Below, piece by piece: positions 7,946 to 17,170 of a DNA stretch of 64,000 bases. Position 1 is the stretch's first letter. Every line of letters begins with the position of its first letter. Made by a program: the position numbers and the translations under genes. The stretch spans positions 1-64,000 of the forward strand of contig JAHDWA010000016.1 in assembly GCA_023382535.1 (NCBI GenBank). Reading direction: 5' to 3'. The notes under the pieces are model-generated. The model was given only the letters and a program-made list of their open reading frames with translations. It searched no databases and was not told the DNA's origin. Source of the stretch: Anaerolineae bacterium. GTDB lineage: Bacteria; Chloroflexota; Anaerolineae; 4572-78; J111.

Positions 7946-9651
7946 TCATCTGGACAACCGGCCTCCTGGCCGCGTGGCTCATAGGTGCCGCAGCGGTCCA
8001 GGCCCAGCAACCAACGCTTGAGCCGCAGCCCGTCGAACCGACGGCCACCCTGCCGGTTCAACCGGCCGAGGCAACGCCGACCGACACACCAACTGCGATT
8101 CCAACAGGTACGCCCACCGGGGTCCCCACCGACCTGCCAACCGCGACTCCAAGTGCGACCGGCGCCCCGGCGGCTACTTCGACCTTTACGCCTACACCAA
8201 CCGCTACCCCAACGGCTACCCCGACGGCCCTATGGCCCACTGACACGCCCACGCCGACCGCCACCTGGCCGGCCACACCCGCCTGCGCGGACAGGGTCGA
8301 ACCCAACCCCCAGCCGGGCAGTGGCCCGCCGCTGCTGATCAACCAGGCGGTGAATGATTTGACCCTTTTTCCTCGCGGTGATGCCGATTTTTTTACCCTC
8401 TGGGGCAAGGCCGGCAAATACTACCAGGTCACGACCACCACGACCGAGGGGGTGGATACGCGGGTGCGGGTGTTCGACCCGACCGGGACCCTTGTGGCCG
8501 AGAATGACGATTACACGCCGGGCAACCCGGCCAGCCGGACCACCTTTATGGCCCCCGGCGAGGGCTGGTTTGCCGTGGCCGTAGACTCGCGAGCGCCCAC
8601 CGACTGGGGCTGTCGAACATACAGCGTGACCGTCATTGACGTCTCGCCGCCCACCCCCACGCCAACCGCCACGCCGGGGCCACCGCCGACCTCGACCCGC
8701 CCGGCCACCCCGACCCCGCCGCCGACGGCCATTCCAGGCGAGCAGATGTATGACGCCTACGAACCCAACGCCGAGTTCGGCACGGCGGCCAACATCGGGG
8801 TGGGGCAGACGCTCAACCTGAACTTCAATCCCTACCCGGCCGGCAGCAACGCCGTAGATAATGACTTTTTCCGCCTTTATGTGAAAGCAGGCGATCGGCT
8901 GTTGATCGAAACAAACAGCCTGGCCGAGGGGGTGGACACGAATCTAATTCTCTATCGGGGTAATAACCTGGCCCCGCTGCTGGGCAATGACGACTGCCAG
9001 CCAGGGGAACGGCGCAGCTGCCTGGAGTGGTCGCCCGATTATACCGGCCTGGCCTACCTCCTGGCCGGGCCGGTGGGCACGATCCCGGAGGCGGTGGCGG
9101 CCGGCTCGCGGGCCTACAACCTGAGCGTGACCAACCTGTCCGGCCAGGCATTAACCCCGGAAGCCGCCGGCAGCCAGGCGACCCCGGCGGCGTACGGCCA
9201 GCCGCTGCCCTGGGCGGTTACGCCTGTGTCGCCGACACCGAGCGGCTTACTCGGCGGAACCCCGGCCTGGCCGGGGGGAGCAACTCCGGCTACCCCGACG
9301 GCGGTCGTGGGGGTGCGGACCTATTCCCTGGCACCGCTTACGCCCACCCCCTTGCCCCGGCAAGGCGTGACCGTGCAGTTGACTATTTACTACGACGAAA
9401 ACGACAACCGGGGACCCGATCCCAATGAAGGGATCGCCGGGTTGAGCATCCGGGCGTTGGACAGCGTCACCAACCAGGCTATCGCCCAGACCTTTACCGA
9501 CGCCTACGGCCACGCCATGCTGGCAGTCGCCGCAGCCGGCGAAATCCGCCTGAGCGTGCCTTACCTGGGCTACAACCAGGCCATTCAGCCGCCGGGCAAA
9601 CAGCTCTTTGTCCGGCTTAATCCGATGCGTCTGCCCAGCCTGATTCCCTGA
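7927..9651 (+). CDS. Secreted Thr-Pro-rich protein with two PPC-like domains
   Basis: The 574-residue protein starts with a signal peptide (hydrophobic residues 8-26, then AQA-like cleavage near VQAQQ). A low-complexity Thr-Pro linker runs to about residue 115. Two PPC-type beta-sandwich domains follow (about 115-240 with DADFFTLWGKAGKYYQV, and about 275-400 with DNDFFRLYVKAGDRL), separated by a second Thr-Pro linker. The C-terminus (about 475-574) resembles an SdrD-B or carboxypeptidase-regulatory-like beta domain (YYDENDNRGPDPNEGIAG). It is probably surface exposed, perhaps an adhesin of the transfer apparatus. That role is inferred from context. Confidence 0.7.
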   Translation: MATNQVIIWTTGLLAAWLIGAAAVQAQQPTLEPQPVEPTATLPVQPAEATPTDTPTAIPTGTPTGVPTDLPTATPSATGAPAATSTFTPTPTATPTATPTALWPTDTPTPTATWPATPACADRVEPNPQPGSGPPLLINQAVNDLTLFPRGDADFFTLWGKAGKYYQVTTTTTEGVDTRVRVFDPTGTLVAENDDYTPGNPASRTTFMAPGEGWFAVAVDSRAPTDWGCRTYSVTVIDVSPPTPTPTATPGPPPTSTRPATPTPPPTAIPGEQMYDAYEPNAEFGTAANIGVGQTLNLNFNPYPAGSNAVDNDFFRLYVKAGDRLLIETNSLAEGVDTNLILYRGNNLAPLLGNDDCQPGERRSCLEWSPDYTGLAYLLAGPVGTIPEAVAAGSRAYNLSVTNLSGQALTPEAAGSQATPAAYGQPLPWAVTPVSPTPSGLLGGTPAWPGGATPATPTAVVGVRTYSLAPLTPTPLPRQGVTVQLTIYYDENDNRGPDPNEGIAGLSIRALDSVTNQAIAQTFTDAYGHAMLAVAAAGEIRLSVPYLGYNQAIQPPGKQLFVRLNPMRLPSLIP

Positions 9652-9668
9652 AGGAGATATTGCGTCCA

Positions 9669-11216
9669 ATGAGTGGTACCTACGCCGAATTGAGCGGGGA
9701 AGAGCTGAGCCAATTTCAAACTTTCTATCGAGCCAGACTCGCCCACACCCTTCGTAAAAGGACTGATGCCATCGAGGAGGCGGAGGAGCTGGAGTTTGCC
9801 CGCGATCTGCTGCTGGCCGCTCTGAACGAAGGCCTGACGCCGGGCGCAGCCGGGGAAGAGTCCTACCTCAAGCCCGACGCGACCGACTGGACCGACCCGG
9901 CCACCCTAGCCGCAACCCAGGCCGCCACCGGAGGCAAGCTCCCCCGTTTCGGCGGAGGGCGGTTAGCAGCCAAAGAGATGTGGCAGACAGCGGGCGCCCT
10001 GCTGGCCGTGTTAGCGATCCTGTACTGGCAGTTCGGACCGTCGAGCTGGAGCGCTACCGAAGGAGTCACCCCGGAGGCCACCAGCGAGGCCGGCGGCCGG
10101 GTCACGCCTACCCCTATCCCCACCCTGGAGTCAGAACTGCTGGCCAATATTGTGGATGCCGCCGGGGTCAAAACCGGGCTGGTCGCCCCGCGCACTCTTG
10201 AAATCAAAGGGGTCAGTTTTGTAGTCCAGCCGGTCAAAATCACCGCCGGCGACTGGCCGCCGCCGGACGACGAGCGAGCCGCCAGTTGGGTCTATGGTAC
10301 GGTCATCAATTACGTGATGGGCCTGGAAGCCACCCCGGCCAACAAGCAGCTCATCGCCTCGCTGCGGGCCGGGGACGAACTGCTGCTGCGGATGAGCACC
10401 GGGCCGGCCTTCCACTTTGCCTTTGTGGACGCCGTCCGGATCGCCCCGCAGGCCTCGGAACTGTTTCGCCAGGCCCGGCCGGGGCTAACCCTGGCCCTCT
10501 TGGAGGACGGGGAGCAGCCGGACCGGGCGATTGTCCGGGCGGCCTACCTGCCGGAGTCCGAAGTGGCGGGCGCGGACGCGGCCCGGACTATCACTGTCGG
10601 GCAGGCAGCCGATCTGGACAGTTTACGCTTAACCTGCACCGGCAGCGAAGTCCAGGCGCCGCCCGGCCAGCTCTATCTGGCGGTCTCTTACCGGCTGGAA
10701 AACACCGGCCTGCTGCCGCTGCTGACCGGCACGTTCTCGCACCGGCTGACGGCGGGCGGCCTGTCTCTGCCGCAAGCCCCGGCCACGAACGAGGCCTGGC
10801 CGGCCACGATCCAGCCCGGCCAGGTTTTAAGCGGGACGCTAGCTTACCTGGTCCCGGAGACCGCAGCGGGCCAGTCCCTGACCTGGTCCTTTGCCGCCAG
10901 CCCGGCCGGCCCGGCGGTGCAGGTCGCCCTACCGCCCGGTCAGGGCCGGTTGAGCGCCGAGGTCAGGCTCAAAGAAGCCGTTTTCCACGACGGGGTCCTG
11001 CTCGTCACGTTCAGCCTGACCGCCCCCTCCATCCGGGGCCTGGAACTCTCGGCTGCCGATATTGCTCTCAACGGAGCAAGCGTCCATCCTGTCGGCAATT
11101 ACTTCCCCTGGCAGATATCACCCGGCGGCAGCCAGGAGTTCACCCTGCTCCTCGCCCCTTCGGCCAGCCCCGTTCGGGTCGAGTTGCTAAACCAGGGCTT
11201 TGAACTCACCTATTAA
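9669..11216 (+). CDS. Bitopic membrane protein with a degenerate sortase-like region
   Basis: This start gives 515 residues. I prefer ATG 9669 to TTG 9660 because AAGGAG at 9651 is about 12 bases from the ATG and only 3 from the TTG. A cytoplasmic N-terminus (1-105) precedes one membrane helix (about 107-123, TAGALLAVLAILYW). The external part has a segment at about 190-300 (WVYGTVINYVMGL, then LRAGDELLLR, then LTLALLEDG) laid out like a sortase barrel. The TLxTC cysteine and the usual histidine are absent, so it is probably not a transpeptidase. The last 180 residues look like beta-sandwich. Its place between secretion genes suggests a structural T4SS role, as VirB8/B10-like proteins have. 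Confidence 0.55.
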   Translation: MSGTYAELSGEELSQFQTFYRARLAHTLRKRTDAIEEAEELEFARDLLLAALNEGLTPGAAGEESYLKPDATDWTDPATLAATQAATGGKLPRFGGGRLAAKEMWQTAGALLAVLAILYWQFGPSSWSATEGVTPEATSEAGGRVTPTPIPTLESELLANIVDAAGVKTGLVAPRTLEIKGVSFVVQPVKITAGDWPPPDDERAASWVYGTVINYVMGLEATPANKQLIASLRAGDELLLRMSTGPAFHFAFVDAVRIAPQASELFRQARPGLTLALLEDGEQPDRAIVRAAYLPESEVAGADAARTITVGQAADLDSLRLTCTGSEVQAPPGQLYLAVSYRLENTGLLPLLTGTFSHRLTAGGLSLPQAPATNEAWPATIQPGQVLSGTLAYLVPETAAGQSLTWSFAASPAGPAVQVALPPGQGRLSAEVRLKEAVFHDGVLLVTFSLTAPSIRGLELSAADIALNGASVHPVGNYFPWQISPGGSQEFTLLLAPSASPVRVELLNQGFELTY

Positions 11217-11217
11217 C

Positions 11218-11253
11218 CTGACTATCTGACGACTGACGACTGACTACTAACTA
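11218..11253. repeat. Intergenic heptamer tandem repeat
   Basis: Degenerate 7-bp units (CTGACGA, CTGACGA, CTGACTA, CTAACTA) run from about 11226 to 11253, with a related CTGACTA just before. They lie immediately upstream of the ribosome-binding site of the pilin gene at 11268. Their form recalls the short tandemly repeated heptamers known from cyanobacterial and other genomes. Confidence 0.7.
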
Positions 11254-11267
11254 TCTGGAGAAAAACA

Positions 11268-11630
11268 ATGCAACTTCCGTTACGCTTCAAAATTGAAATC
11301 CGCTACCCCACCCTCCGGCTGCTGACGCTAATTGTTGTCTGCGGTATCCTGTTTTTGGCCCTGCCGGCCCTGGCTCAGGACGGTGTGGGCGGGGCCCTGG
11401 AAGGAGTGGTCACTAAAATCACCGATCTGATCAAGGGACTGACCCTGGTCGTCGGAGCATTGGGCATCACCCTCTGGGGCTTTGGCAAAGTTGCCCGGCC
11501 CATCTTCCCCGAAATTGCCAGCCTGACCGGCCAATATTTCAACAACTTCATCGTTGGCGTGATCGTGGTCTACCTGGCCGCCGAAATTGTGGACCAGGTC
11601 GCCGCCGCTGCCGGAGCAGGGGGCGGATGA
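11268..11630 (+). CDS. VirB2/TrbC-like pilin subunit
   Basis: The 120-residue protein has an N-terminal signal segment ending near LPALAQDG (cleavage about residue 36) and then two hydrophobic helices (about 53-72 and 95-113) with a short loop between. This is the size and topology of VirB2/TrbC major pilins. TATCTGGAG upstream of the ATG serves as the ribosome-binding site. The location just before the VirB4-like ATPase supports the call. No sequence signature beyond topology is visible. Confidence 0.65.
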   Translation: MQLPLRFKIEIRYPTLRLLTLIVVCGILFLALPALAQDGVGGALEGVVTKITDLIKGLTLVVGALGITLWGFGKVARPIFPEIASLTGQYFNNFIVGVIVVYLAAEIVDQVAAAAGAGGG

Positions 11631-11714
11631 TACGTGATGCGTGACCCGCACCTGCGGTGGGGCAGGTGTACGTGAGGATTTTACGCATCACGTATCACGC
11701 ATCACGCGTTACGA
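11630..11714. repeat. Nested inverted repeats built of heptamers
   Basis: ATACGTGATGCGTGA-type heptamers at 11631-11644 are the reverse complement of the ACGCATC/ACGTATC/ACGCATC heptamers at 11683-11703. They form about 15-bp arms around a second hairpin, CACCTGC/GCAGGTG, at about 11650-11668. The inner unit, including the preceding ACCCG, recurs at 42837. The structure could act in transcript stability or attenuation before the VirB4 gene, or be a non-functional dispersed repeat. Confidence 0.7.
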
Positions 11715-11743
11715 CTAAGGGGAAAAGGCAGAGAGACGTTCCA

Positions 11744-14245
11744 ATGAGTTACTCCCAACTGATCCAGTTCAAACGGCTGGAAGAGCGAGCCTTTATCTTT
11801 CTGAACGGACGGCAGCTTTTGTACGGCGTCCTGGGCGGTTTTGGCGGAATGGCCCTGGCCAACAAATTTCACCTGAACGGCCTGCCCTTCTGGCTGGCCA
11901 TCGGGCTGCTGGTCGGCCTCGGCTTGACCGCCGGGTCCCAGTTCCGCGGACTGTATATCTACCAGTACCTGCAGCTGATGGCCCGCACCGCCCTGAGCCG
12001 CAACCGCCTGGTCCGGGCCGGCGACCTGTACCACCGCCCGCTCGAACAGGACGCAACCTATGTCCTGGGCGCGCCGGGCGGCCAGGCCCTGGTTTTACGC
12101 CAGGCTCCCCGCAGCCGCCAGGTAGTCCGGCCAGCAGGCGGGCCGGCGGTCTACGCGTTGCAGCCGGTGGACCTGGCCCAGCACCCGGTCCAGAGCCTCC
12201 GCCCGCTGTTGCAGCGCTGGGCCGGTTTCTGGGCCGGTGCCCGCCCGCCCCTGCGCCTGGTGGTCCACTCGCGGCCCTTTCACGCCGGCAGTGTGGTCGA
12301 GGCAGCCCGGGCGGCCAGCATGCGCAGCGAAGCCCGCTGGCGAGCGCAGGGACTGCGGGGCTACAGCCGCTTCCTGGAACAGTTGACCCGCGAGGCGGCC
12401 ATGTACCAGGCCGAACACCAACTCCTGGTCTGGGCCAACAGCGAGACCGAGGCCTACGCCACCGCAGCCAGCCTGGCCAGCCACCTGGGCGTTTCGGCCC
12501 GCCCGGCCGAACTCACCCCCTTGGTCAAGGACGAGTACGAGATCGCCTTTGACCACCTCCGCCCGCTCGACCCCCGCCGGCCCTACCTCATCCTGCTGGC
12601 CAGCCACGAGTTCAGCGGCGAGTGGAGCTGGGTAGATCCCCTGGTGACCTTATTACGCCAATCCTTTTCGGTCTCGCTGGTCCTGGATGTCGAACGCAAC
12701 CTGCCCAGCAGCAGCGCCTTGAAAGAGCTGGTCAAGTACGAAAATGTGCTGCTGGACGTGCTCAACAACAACCGCACCGGGCGCGACCCCAAAGCCGAGG
12801 CCGCCCTCCAGGACGTGCAGTTGGCCATGGCCCGGGCCAATGCCGGGCTGAGCCTGCACTTCAGCACGGTCGTCGTGGCCGTCCATGGCGAAACCCTGGC
12901 CGAAGCGAGACGCAACGTCGAGGCCGTTCGCACACTGACCGCCGCCCGGCTGGCCCTGGTTGTTCTGCCCGGCGGCCAGGGCGAACTGCTCAAGTTCTTC
13001 AGCGAGACCCGCCGCCGCGACATCAAGCTGCCCGAGATCTCGCACAACCTGACCAGCGACGGCATGGCCGTGGCCAGCGGCATCCTCGGCTTTCGCCGCC
13101 GCAGCGAGACGGACGGCATCTTCTGGGGGGTCGGCTCCTCCGGCGGCAGCGACACCTATCCCATTTTCTGGAACGGATTCGGCAGCGACCCGGACAAACC
13201 GGCCGCGTTTCACGGCCTGTTCCTGGGCAAGTCAGGCTACGGCAAGACCGTGGCCCTGAACGCGCTGCTGTACCGGCTGGCCCTGCTCGGGGTCCAGGTG
13301 ATCCTGATGGAGCCGCAGGGCCACTCGCGCCGGCTGGCCGCCCTGGCCGGAGCCGGGGCCAGCTACAACCCCCTCTCGCTGCGCTCAATGCAGCTCAACC
13401 CGCTGGACCCGGTCTCAGATAACCTGAGCGAACAGAAGAGTTATGTCATCAGCCTGGCCCGGCTCATGCTCAAACAAATAGATCCGGAGCGCCGGCTGAC
13501 GATGCAGGAAGCCGGGCTGCTCGACGCGGCGTTGGGGCTGGTTTACGACGGGCTGGACGATCCCCTGCACACCCCGACGATACATGTGCCCCGCCTGGAG
13601 CAGTTGTGCCAGCAGCTCAAACGGCTGGGAGCCGGCCAATTGGCGGCTGACCTGGACCTCAACTTCGTCGCCGGCAGCCTGGGGGCGGTCTACAACCGCC
13701 CGACCAACCTGGACGTGGCCCTCGAAGCCGACGTGGTCACTTACGATTTCAAGGACATCCCGGCCGAGAACCGGACCCTGATCTACACCCTGGTCCTGGC
13801 CCGGGTGCAGCGGACGGTGCGGGTGTTGGGCCGGGTGCGGCGGCGCATCGTAGCCATTGACGAATTTGGCTGGCTGGCCCAGGAACCGATCCTGGCCGAA
13901 ACTGTTTCGATGTGGATCAAGACGTTTCGGACCTTCGGCTGCGGGGTCTGGGTGGCCGAACAAGACCTGGTCCGGCTGACCGGGGGCGCGGCCACCGGCG
14001 ATCTGTCAGGCCATTCGATCATCGGCAACAGTGTCTTTGAGCTGTTCTTTCATCACGAGCCGTCGGCCGCCGACCTGGTCGCCCGAACCTTCCCCAATGT
14101 CGCCCCCTACCGAGAGATGCTGGAGAGCTTTCCCCGACCGCAGGACACCGGGGTATCCGAAGCCATCCTGCGCCTACCCGACGGCGGCGCCTATCACCTT
14201 TATATGCTCCTGGCCGGGGCCGAGCAGGGGCTCGTCGGGAGTTAG
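11744..14245 (+). CDS. VirB4-like conjugation ATPase
   Basis: From ATG 11744 the protein has 833 residues. The open frame extends 29 codons upstream, but that part is the intergenic inverted repeat. Residues 1-90 contain two hydrophobic helices, as in PrgI/TraC-fused VirB4. The ATPase core shows a Walker A (GKSGYGKT, about residue 495) and a Walker B (RIVAIDEFGWL, about 703), followed by VAEQDLVRL. It energises pilus assembly and substrate transfer at the inner membrane. The clear P-loop, length and position beside pilin and VirB6-like genes make this the firmest T4SS assignment. Confidence 0.88.
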   Translation: MSYSQLIQFKRLEERAFIFLNGRQLLYGVLGGFGGMALANKFHLNGLPFWLAIGLLVGLGLTAGSQFRGLYIYQYLQLMARTALSRNRLVRAGDLYHRPLEQDATYVLGAPGGQALVLRQAPRSRQVVRPAGGPAVYALQPVDLAQHPVQSLRPLLQRWAGFWAGARPPLRLVVHSRPFHAGSVVEAARAASMRSEARWRAQGLRGYSRFLEQLTREAAMYQAEHQLLVWANSETEAYATAASLASHLGVSARPAELTPLVKDEYEIAFDHLRPLDPRRPYLILLASHEFSGEWSWVDPLVTLLRQSFSVSLVLDVERNLPSSSALKELVKYENVLLDVLNNNRTGRDPKAEAALQDVQLAMARANAGLSLHFSTVVVAVHGETLAEARRNVEAVRTLTAARLALVVLPGGQGELLKFFSETRRRDIKLPEISHNLTSDGMAVASGILGFRRRSETDGIFWGVGSSGGSDTYPIFWNGFGSDPDKPAAFHGLFLGKSGYGKTVALNALLYRLALLGVQVILMEPQGHSRRLAALAGAGASYNPLSLRSMQLNPLDPVSDNLSEQKSYVISLARLMLKQIDPERRLTMQEAGLLDAALGLVYDGLDDPLHTPTIHVPRLEQLCQQLKRLGAGQLAADLDLNFVAGSLGAVYNRPTNLDVALEADVVTYDFKDIPAENRTLIYTLVLARVQRTVRVLGRVRRRIVAIDEFGWLAQEPILAETVSMWIKTFRTFGCGVWVAEQDLVRLTGGAATGDLSGHSIIGNSVFELFFHHEPSAADLVARTFPNVAPYREMLESFPRPQDTGVSEAILRLPDGGAYHLYMLLAGAEQGLVGS

Positions 14246-14286
14246 AGGGAAGATGGAAGATAGCAAGAAGTTCTTTTCTTCCCCCC

Positions 14287-14314
14287 GTCTACCGTCTACT
14301 GTCTACCGTCTACT
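14287..14314. repeat. Intergenic heptamer repeat GTCTACY x4
   Basis: Four perfect-length 7-bp units (GTCTACC, GTCTACT, GTCTACC, GTCTACT) lie directly upstream of the TTGGAGGT ribosome-binding site of the gene at 14333. This is the third heptamer array between consecutive genes of this operon, each with a different sequence but the same period. Confidence 0.8.
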
Positions 14315-14332
14315 CTTGATTTGGAGGTAACA

Positions 14333-15037
14333 ATGAGCTTTCTTGACCGGCTGCGGCAGAGCGGCAGCGAGAGCGATCCGATGCAGGCGGCGACGGTAAT
14401 GACCGTGGCCCAACTGCGGGAGCGCAATCGGAAATTTATCATTTTTATGCAGCACAAAGTCCAGGAGTTGGAGGCAGCCCTGGGCGATTACCAGCAGCAC
14501 GAGAGCGAAATGGCCCCGGCGGATGTAGACGATGATCTGAGCTGGGTCGAGCCAGACGCTAAAGCTGCAGAGGCCGAACCTGAGCAGGAAGATCTCTGGC
14601 CGGAAGGGGGAGCAGCCCCGGAAGTTGAAGTGACGACGTTTGAAGCCGCACAGCCAGACGAGGACGATGATTTCAGTGGGGCCAGACCGGCCATTCCGAC
14701 AGCACCGGAAGGTAAAGCTGAGGCGGTTGAACCGTCGCAAATGGAGGACTGGATGAGCCTGATGGGCGTCACCGGCACGGATCAAACTACGATGGCGGTC
14801 GTACCCTCAGCTACGGACAACAATTTGAATGGGACGACACCGGCGATCGAGGCCGAGCGGGTCCACCTGGTAGATGAAGCTATGATCCTGGAAAATGCGG
14901 GTGAGGATAAAAACGGAAGCGGCGATGTGATGATATTAATGCCGGCTTTGACCCGGTCAGGCGATGTGGTTGAGAGTATTGGGTTCGGCGGGATTCAAGA
15001 TCTCCTCATCCAACCAGAAGCGAACGAGACGAGATGA
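14333..15037 (+). CDS. Acidic hypothetical protein of the transfer operon
   Basis: The 234-residue protein starts at ATG 14333, nine bases after GGAGG. The N-terminus (about 1-50) is helical (AQLRERNRKFIIFMQHKVQELEAALGDYQQ) and likely coiled coil. The remainder is acidic and low in hydrophobics (DVDDDLSWVEPD and many Glu/Asp). No known domain was recognised and no membrane segment is present. The end overlaps the next start (ATGA), so the two are translationally coupled. It is possibly an adaptor for the adjacent ATPases, which is inference from position only. Confidence 0.6.
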   Translation: MSFLDRLRQSGSESDPMQAATVMTVAQLRERNRKFIIFMQHKVQELEAALGDYQQHESEMAPADVDDDLSWVEPDAKAAEAEPEQEDLWPEGGAAPEVEVTTFEAAQPDEDDDFSGARPAIPTAPEGKAEAVEPSQMEDWMSLMGVTGTDQTTMAVVPSATDNNLNGTTPAIEAERVHLVDEAMILENAGEDKNGSGDVMILMPALTRSGDVVESIGFGGIQDLLIQPEANETR

Positions 15038-16935
15038 GACGCAAGACCCAGAAGAGATTTAGCGCCGTTGGCCAACTGCTTATGATGACCGGCCTGAGTT
15101 TGGCAGTCCTGGGGAATGTCGCCGGGCTGCTGCTTGACCTGGCCAGCCCCGGTTGGACGGCCGGCCTGCTGCTGTTTCTGCCCGGCCTGGGGTTATGGCT
15201 ACTGGCGGTGGCTGGGCCGCGACTGTTGGCCGCGGCCGGCCAAAAAGCGGGACGTAGTTACCGATTGGTCTACGATGCCCCGCCAGACTGGGATGATCGT
15301 CGGGGCCGTCTGGCTCTGCTCAGCCTGGCTGAAGCCGGGGCAGATCTCGAAATCGTCTGGGCCCGTGACGGCGAGGGCACAGGCTGCTGGCTGGGCGTGC
15401 CCGCCGAATTTGAAACGGTGCTGCCCCGCCTGGTGGCCGATGTGTTTCCGGGCGGCCAGGTCGAGGCTGAGCCCTGGCCGCAGCCGGGTGAGGGAGTCGT
15501 CATCCTTCATTTCAATAGGGACGAAATTCCAGGACCGGTCGAGCTGTGCCGCGGGGAGGGGATCGAGGGCCTATATTTCCGCCGGCGCAGCCGGGAGACG
15601 GCCACGCTGGCCCTGTGGGGACCGGGCGCAGGCGCGATCGCCCACGACTTGGCCCGGCCGGGCGATATGATTCCGGCCAGTGCCGAAACCCTGCTGCGGC
15701 CGCTCTACCTGGGCGACAACCCCTGGCCCGCCATGCCGCCCTTTCCGCCGTCCCGGGACAATCCCGGGCTGGCCGCGATTTCCCGTTTCCAGCGAACTTC
15801 GCCGGCCCTGCGCCTGGCTGCTGACCGGCCGGCCCTGCGCCTGGGACATGATCCCGAAGGCCAGCCAATCGGCTTTGAACTGCCCGGCCTGAAAGAACTG
15901 CGCAGTGCCCGGATTGTCGGGGCTCAGGCCGGCGAGGCGGTCGCGGTCAGCCTGGCCTATCAAGCCATCCGGGCCGGCCAGCCGGTCCTGTTTCTGGATG
16001 GCCGCGGGAGCGCCGCCGGTCGGCTGGGACGGCAGGCCGGACGCGAGATCGCCCGGGAGCAGCTCCTGGTTTGTGACCTCGAACGGCCGGCCCAGAGCCG
16101 GCTGCGCTTGAATCCCTTGTGGCTGCCCGCCTCCTCGCAATTGTGGCCGGAGATATTGGCCGCGACCTGGCCGGACTGGCTGCGCGAGTTGGGGGTCACG
16201 CCGGCCGGCTTGGGACCGGCCGCGCATCAGCATACCTGCGCGGCGGTGGCCCTGGCCGCCCTGACCGCGGCCGGACACGGGCTGGCGCTGGACCCCCCAG
16301 CCCTGGGCGAGGTCCTAGCCGCCCCCGATTTTCTGACCGTGCTGGACCGGGAGACCTTGCCCGAGGCCGGCTGCTTGCCCGACGAATTCTGGAACTGGTG
16401 GCTGGGCCAGGGGCGGCAGACGTCCGGCTTTGATGTCCGGCTGCGGCTGGGCCATCTGCGGGAACGACTGGCGGCGTTGCTGCGCCTGCCGGAATACGAA
16501 ATGCTCTGGCGTCCGCCTTACTTTGACCCTCTGCTGGTGGCGACGGAAGGGATCAGCCTGCTGTGGCGGCTGCCCGATCCCCACCGGCGGCTGCGGCCCT
16601 ACACGGTCTCGCTCTTTCTGGCGATCTCAACCCTGCTGCGAGCTTGGCCGGCGGCACGGCCGCTGCTGATTATCTTGCACGGCCTGGCCCCGGAACCCTG
16701 GGCGACGCATTTTCTGGCCAACCAACCAACGCGGCTGGTCGTGGCCGAGGAGCAGCTGCCGGCCTGGAAGCTGCCCTCTCCGCTAACGGCCCTGATGGTC
16801 GCCCGCCTGAACAAGGCGGACGCCGAACGGCTGGAGACTGAATTTGAGGGGGTACGGGCCTCAGACCTGCGCCGTCTGCCGGACGGCCGGCTGCTGCTGC
16901 GCCGGGGGCCGCACCTGGCGACGGTGGACTTATGA
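15034..16935 (+). CDS. Degenerate coupling-protein-like (TraD/TraG-type) membrane protein
   Basis: The 633-residue protein has two N-terminal membrane helices (about 10-32 and 40-65) and a large cytoplasmic part. The order of segments follows the coupling ATPase at 21893. Where that protein has GPTGVGKST, this one reads GAQAGEAVA (about 295), without the P-loop lysine. Its Walker B equivalent (LLIILHGLAPEPW) lacks the acidic pair. It is probably a non-hydrolysing paralogue serving as a structural partner. The relation is my reading of weak similarity. Confidence 0.5.
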   Translation: MRRKTQKRFSAVGQLLMMTGLSLAVLGNVAGLLLDLASPGWTAGLLLFLPGLGLWLLAVAGPRLLAAAGQKAGRSYRLVYDAPPDWDDRRGRLALLSLAEAGADLEIVWARDGEGTGCWLGVPAEFETVLPRLVADVFPGGQVEAEPWPQPGEGVVILHFNRDEIPGPVELCRGEGIEGLYFRRRSRETATLALWGPGAGAIAHDLARPGDMIPASAETLLRPLYLGDNPWPAMPPFPPSRDNPGLAAISRFQRTSPALRLAADRPALRLGHDPEGQPIGFELPGLKELRSARIVGAQAGEAVAVSLAYQAIRAGQPVLFLDGRGSAAGRLGRQAGREIAREQLLVCDLERPAQSRLRLNPLWLPASSQLWPEILAATWPDWLRELGVTPAGLGPAAHQHTCAAVALAALTAAGHGLALDPPALGEVLAAPDFLTVLDRETLPEAGCLPDEFWNWWLGQGRQTSGFDVRLRLGHLRERLAALLRLPEYEMLWRPPYFDPLLVATEGISLLWRLPDPHRRLRPYTVSLFLAISTLLRAWPAARPLLIILHGLAPEPWATHFLANQPTRLVVAEEQLPAWKLPSPLTALMVARLNKADAERLETEFEGVRASDLRRLPDGRLLLRRGPHLATVDL

Positions 16936-17150
16936 TCGAAACATCGGTTAAATTCTGTTCCCTGCTTGAAAGCGTGGCACTTATCTACTGCCCGGCGGCG
17001 CAGCGCGAGGTCCAGGCCGTTGAAGTCAGGGCCGCCAAAGGTGCCGGGGAGCAGTGGGCTTGCTGGTGGTTGTGTCCCGCCTGCGCCGGCTGGCACGTAG
17101 TTACCCGGAAATCGAGTTTTTGCAGCGGTGTTTGTTTAGCAAAATCCTGA
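16932..17150 (+). CDS. Small zinc-ribbon-like protein
   Basis: The 72-residue product begins at ATG 16932 overlapping the upstream stop (ATGA). It has a YCP near residue 19 and a CPACAGWH motif near 48-55, a spacing that suggests a zinc ribbon. Function is unknown. The next likely gene starts 20 bases downstream, so the short frame is consistent with the tight operon, but it could be spurious. Confidence 0.45.
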   Translation: MIETSVKFCSLLESVALIYCPAAQREVQAVEVRAAKGAGEQWACWWLCPACAGWHVVTRKSSFCSGVCLAKS

Positions 17151-17170
17151 TCAGGAAAGGCAGTCTAAAA

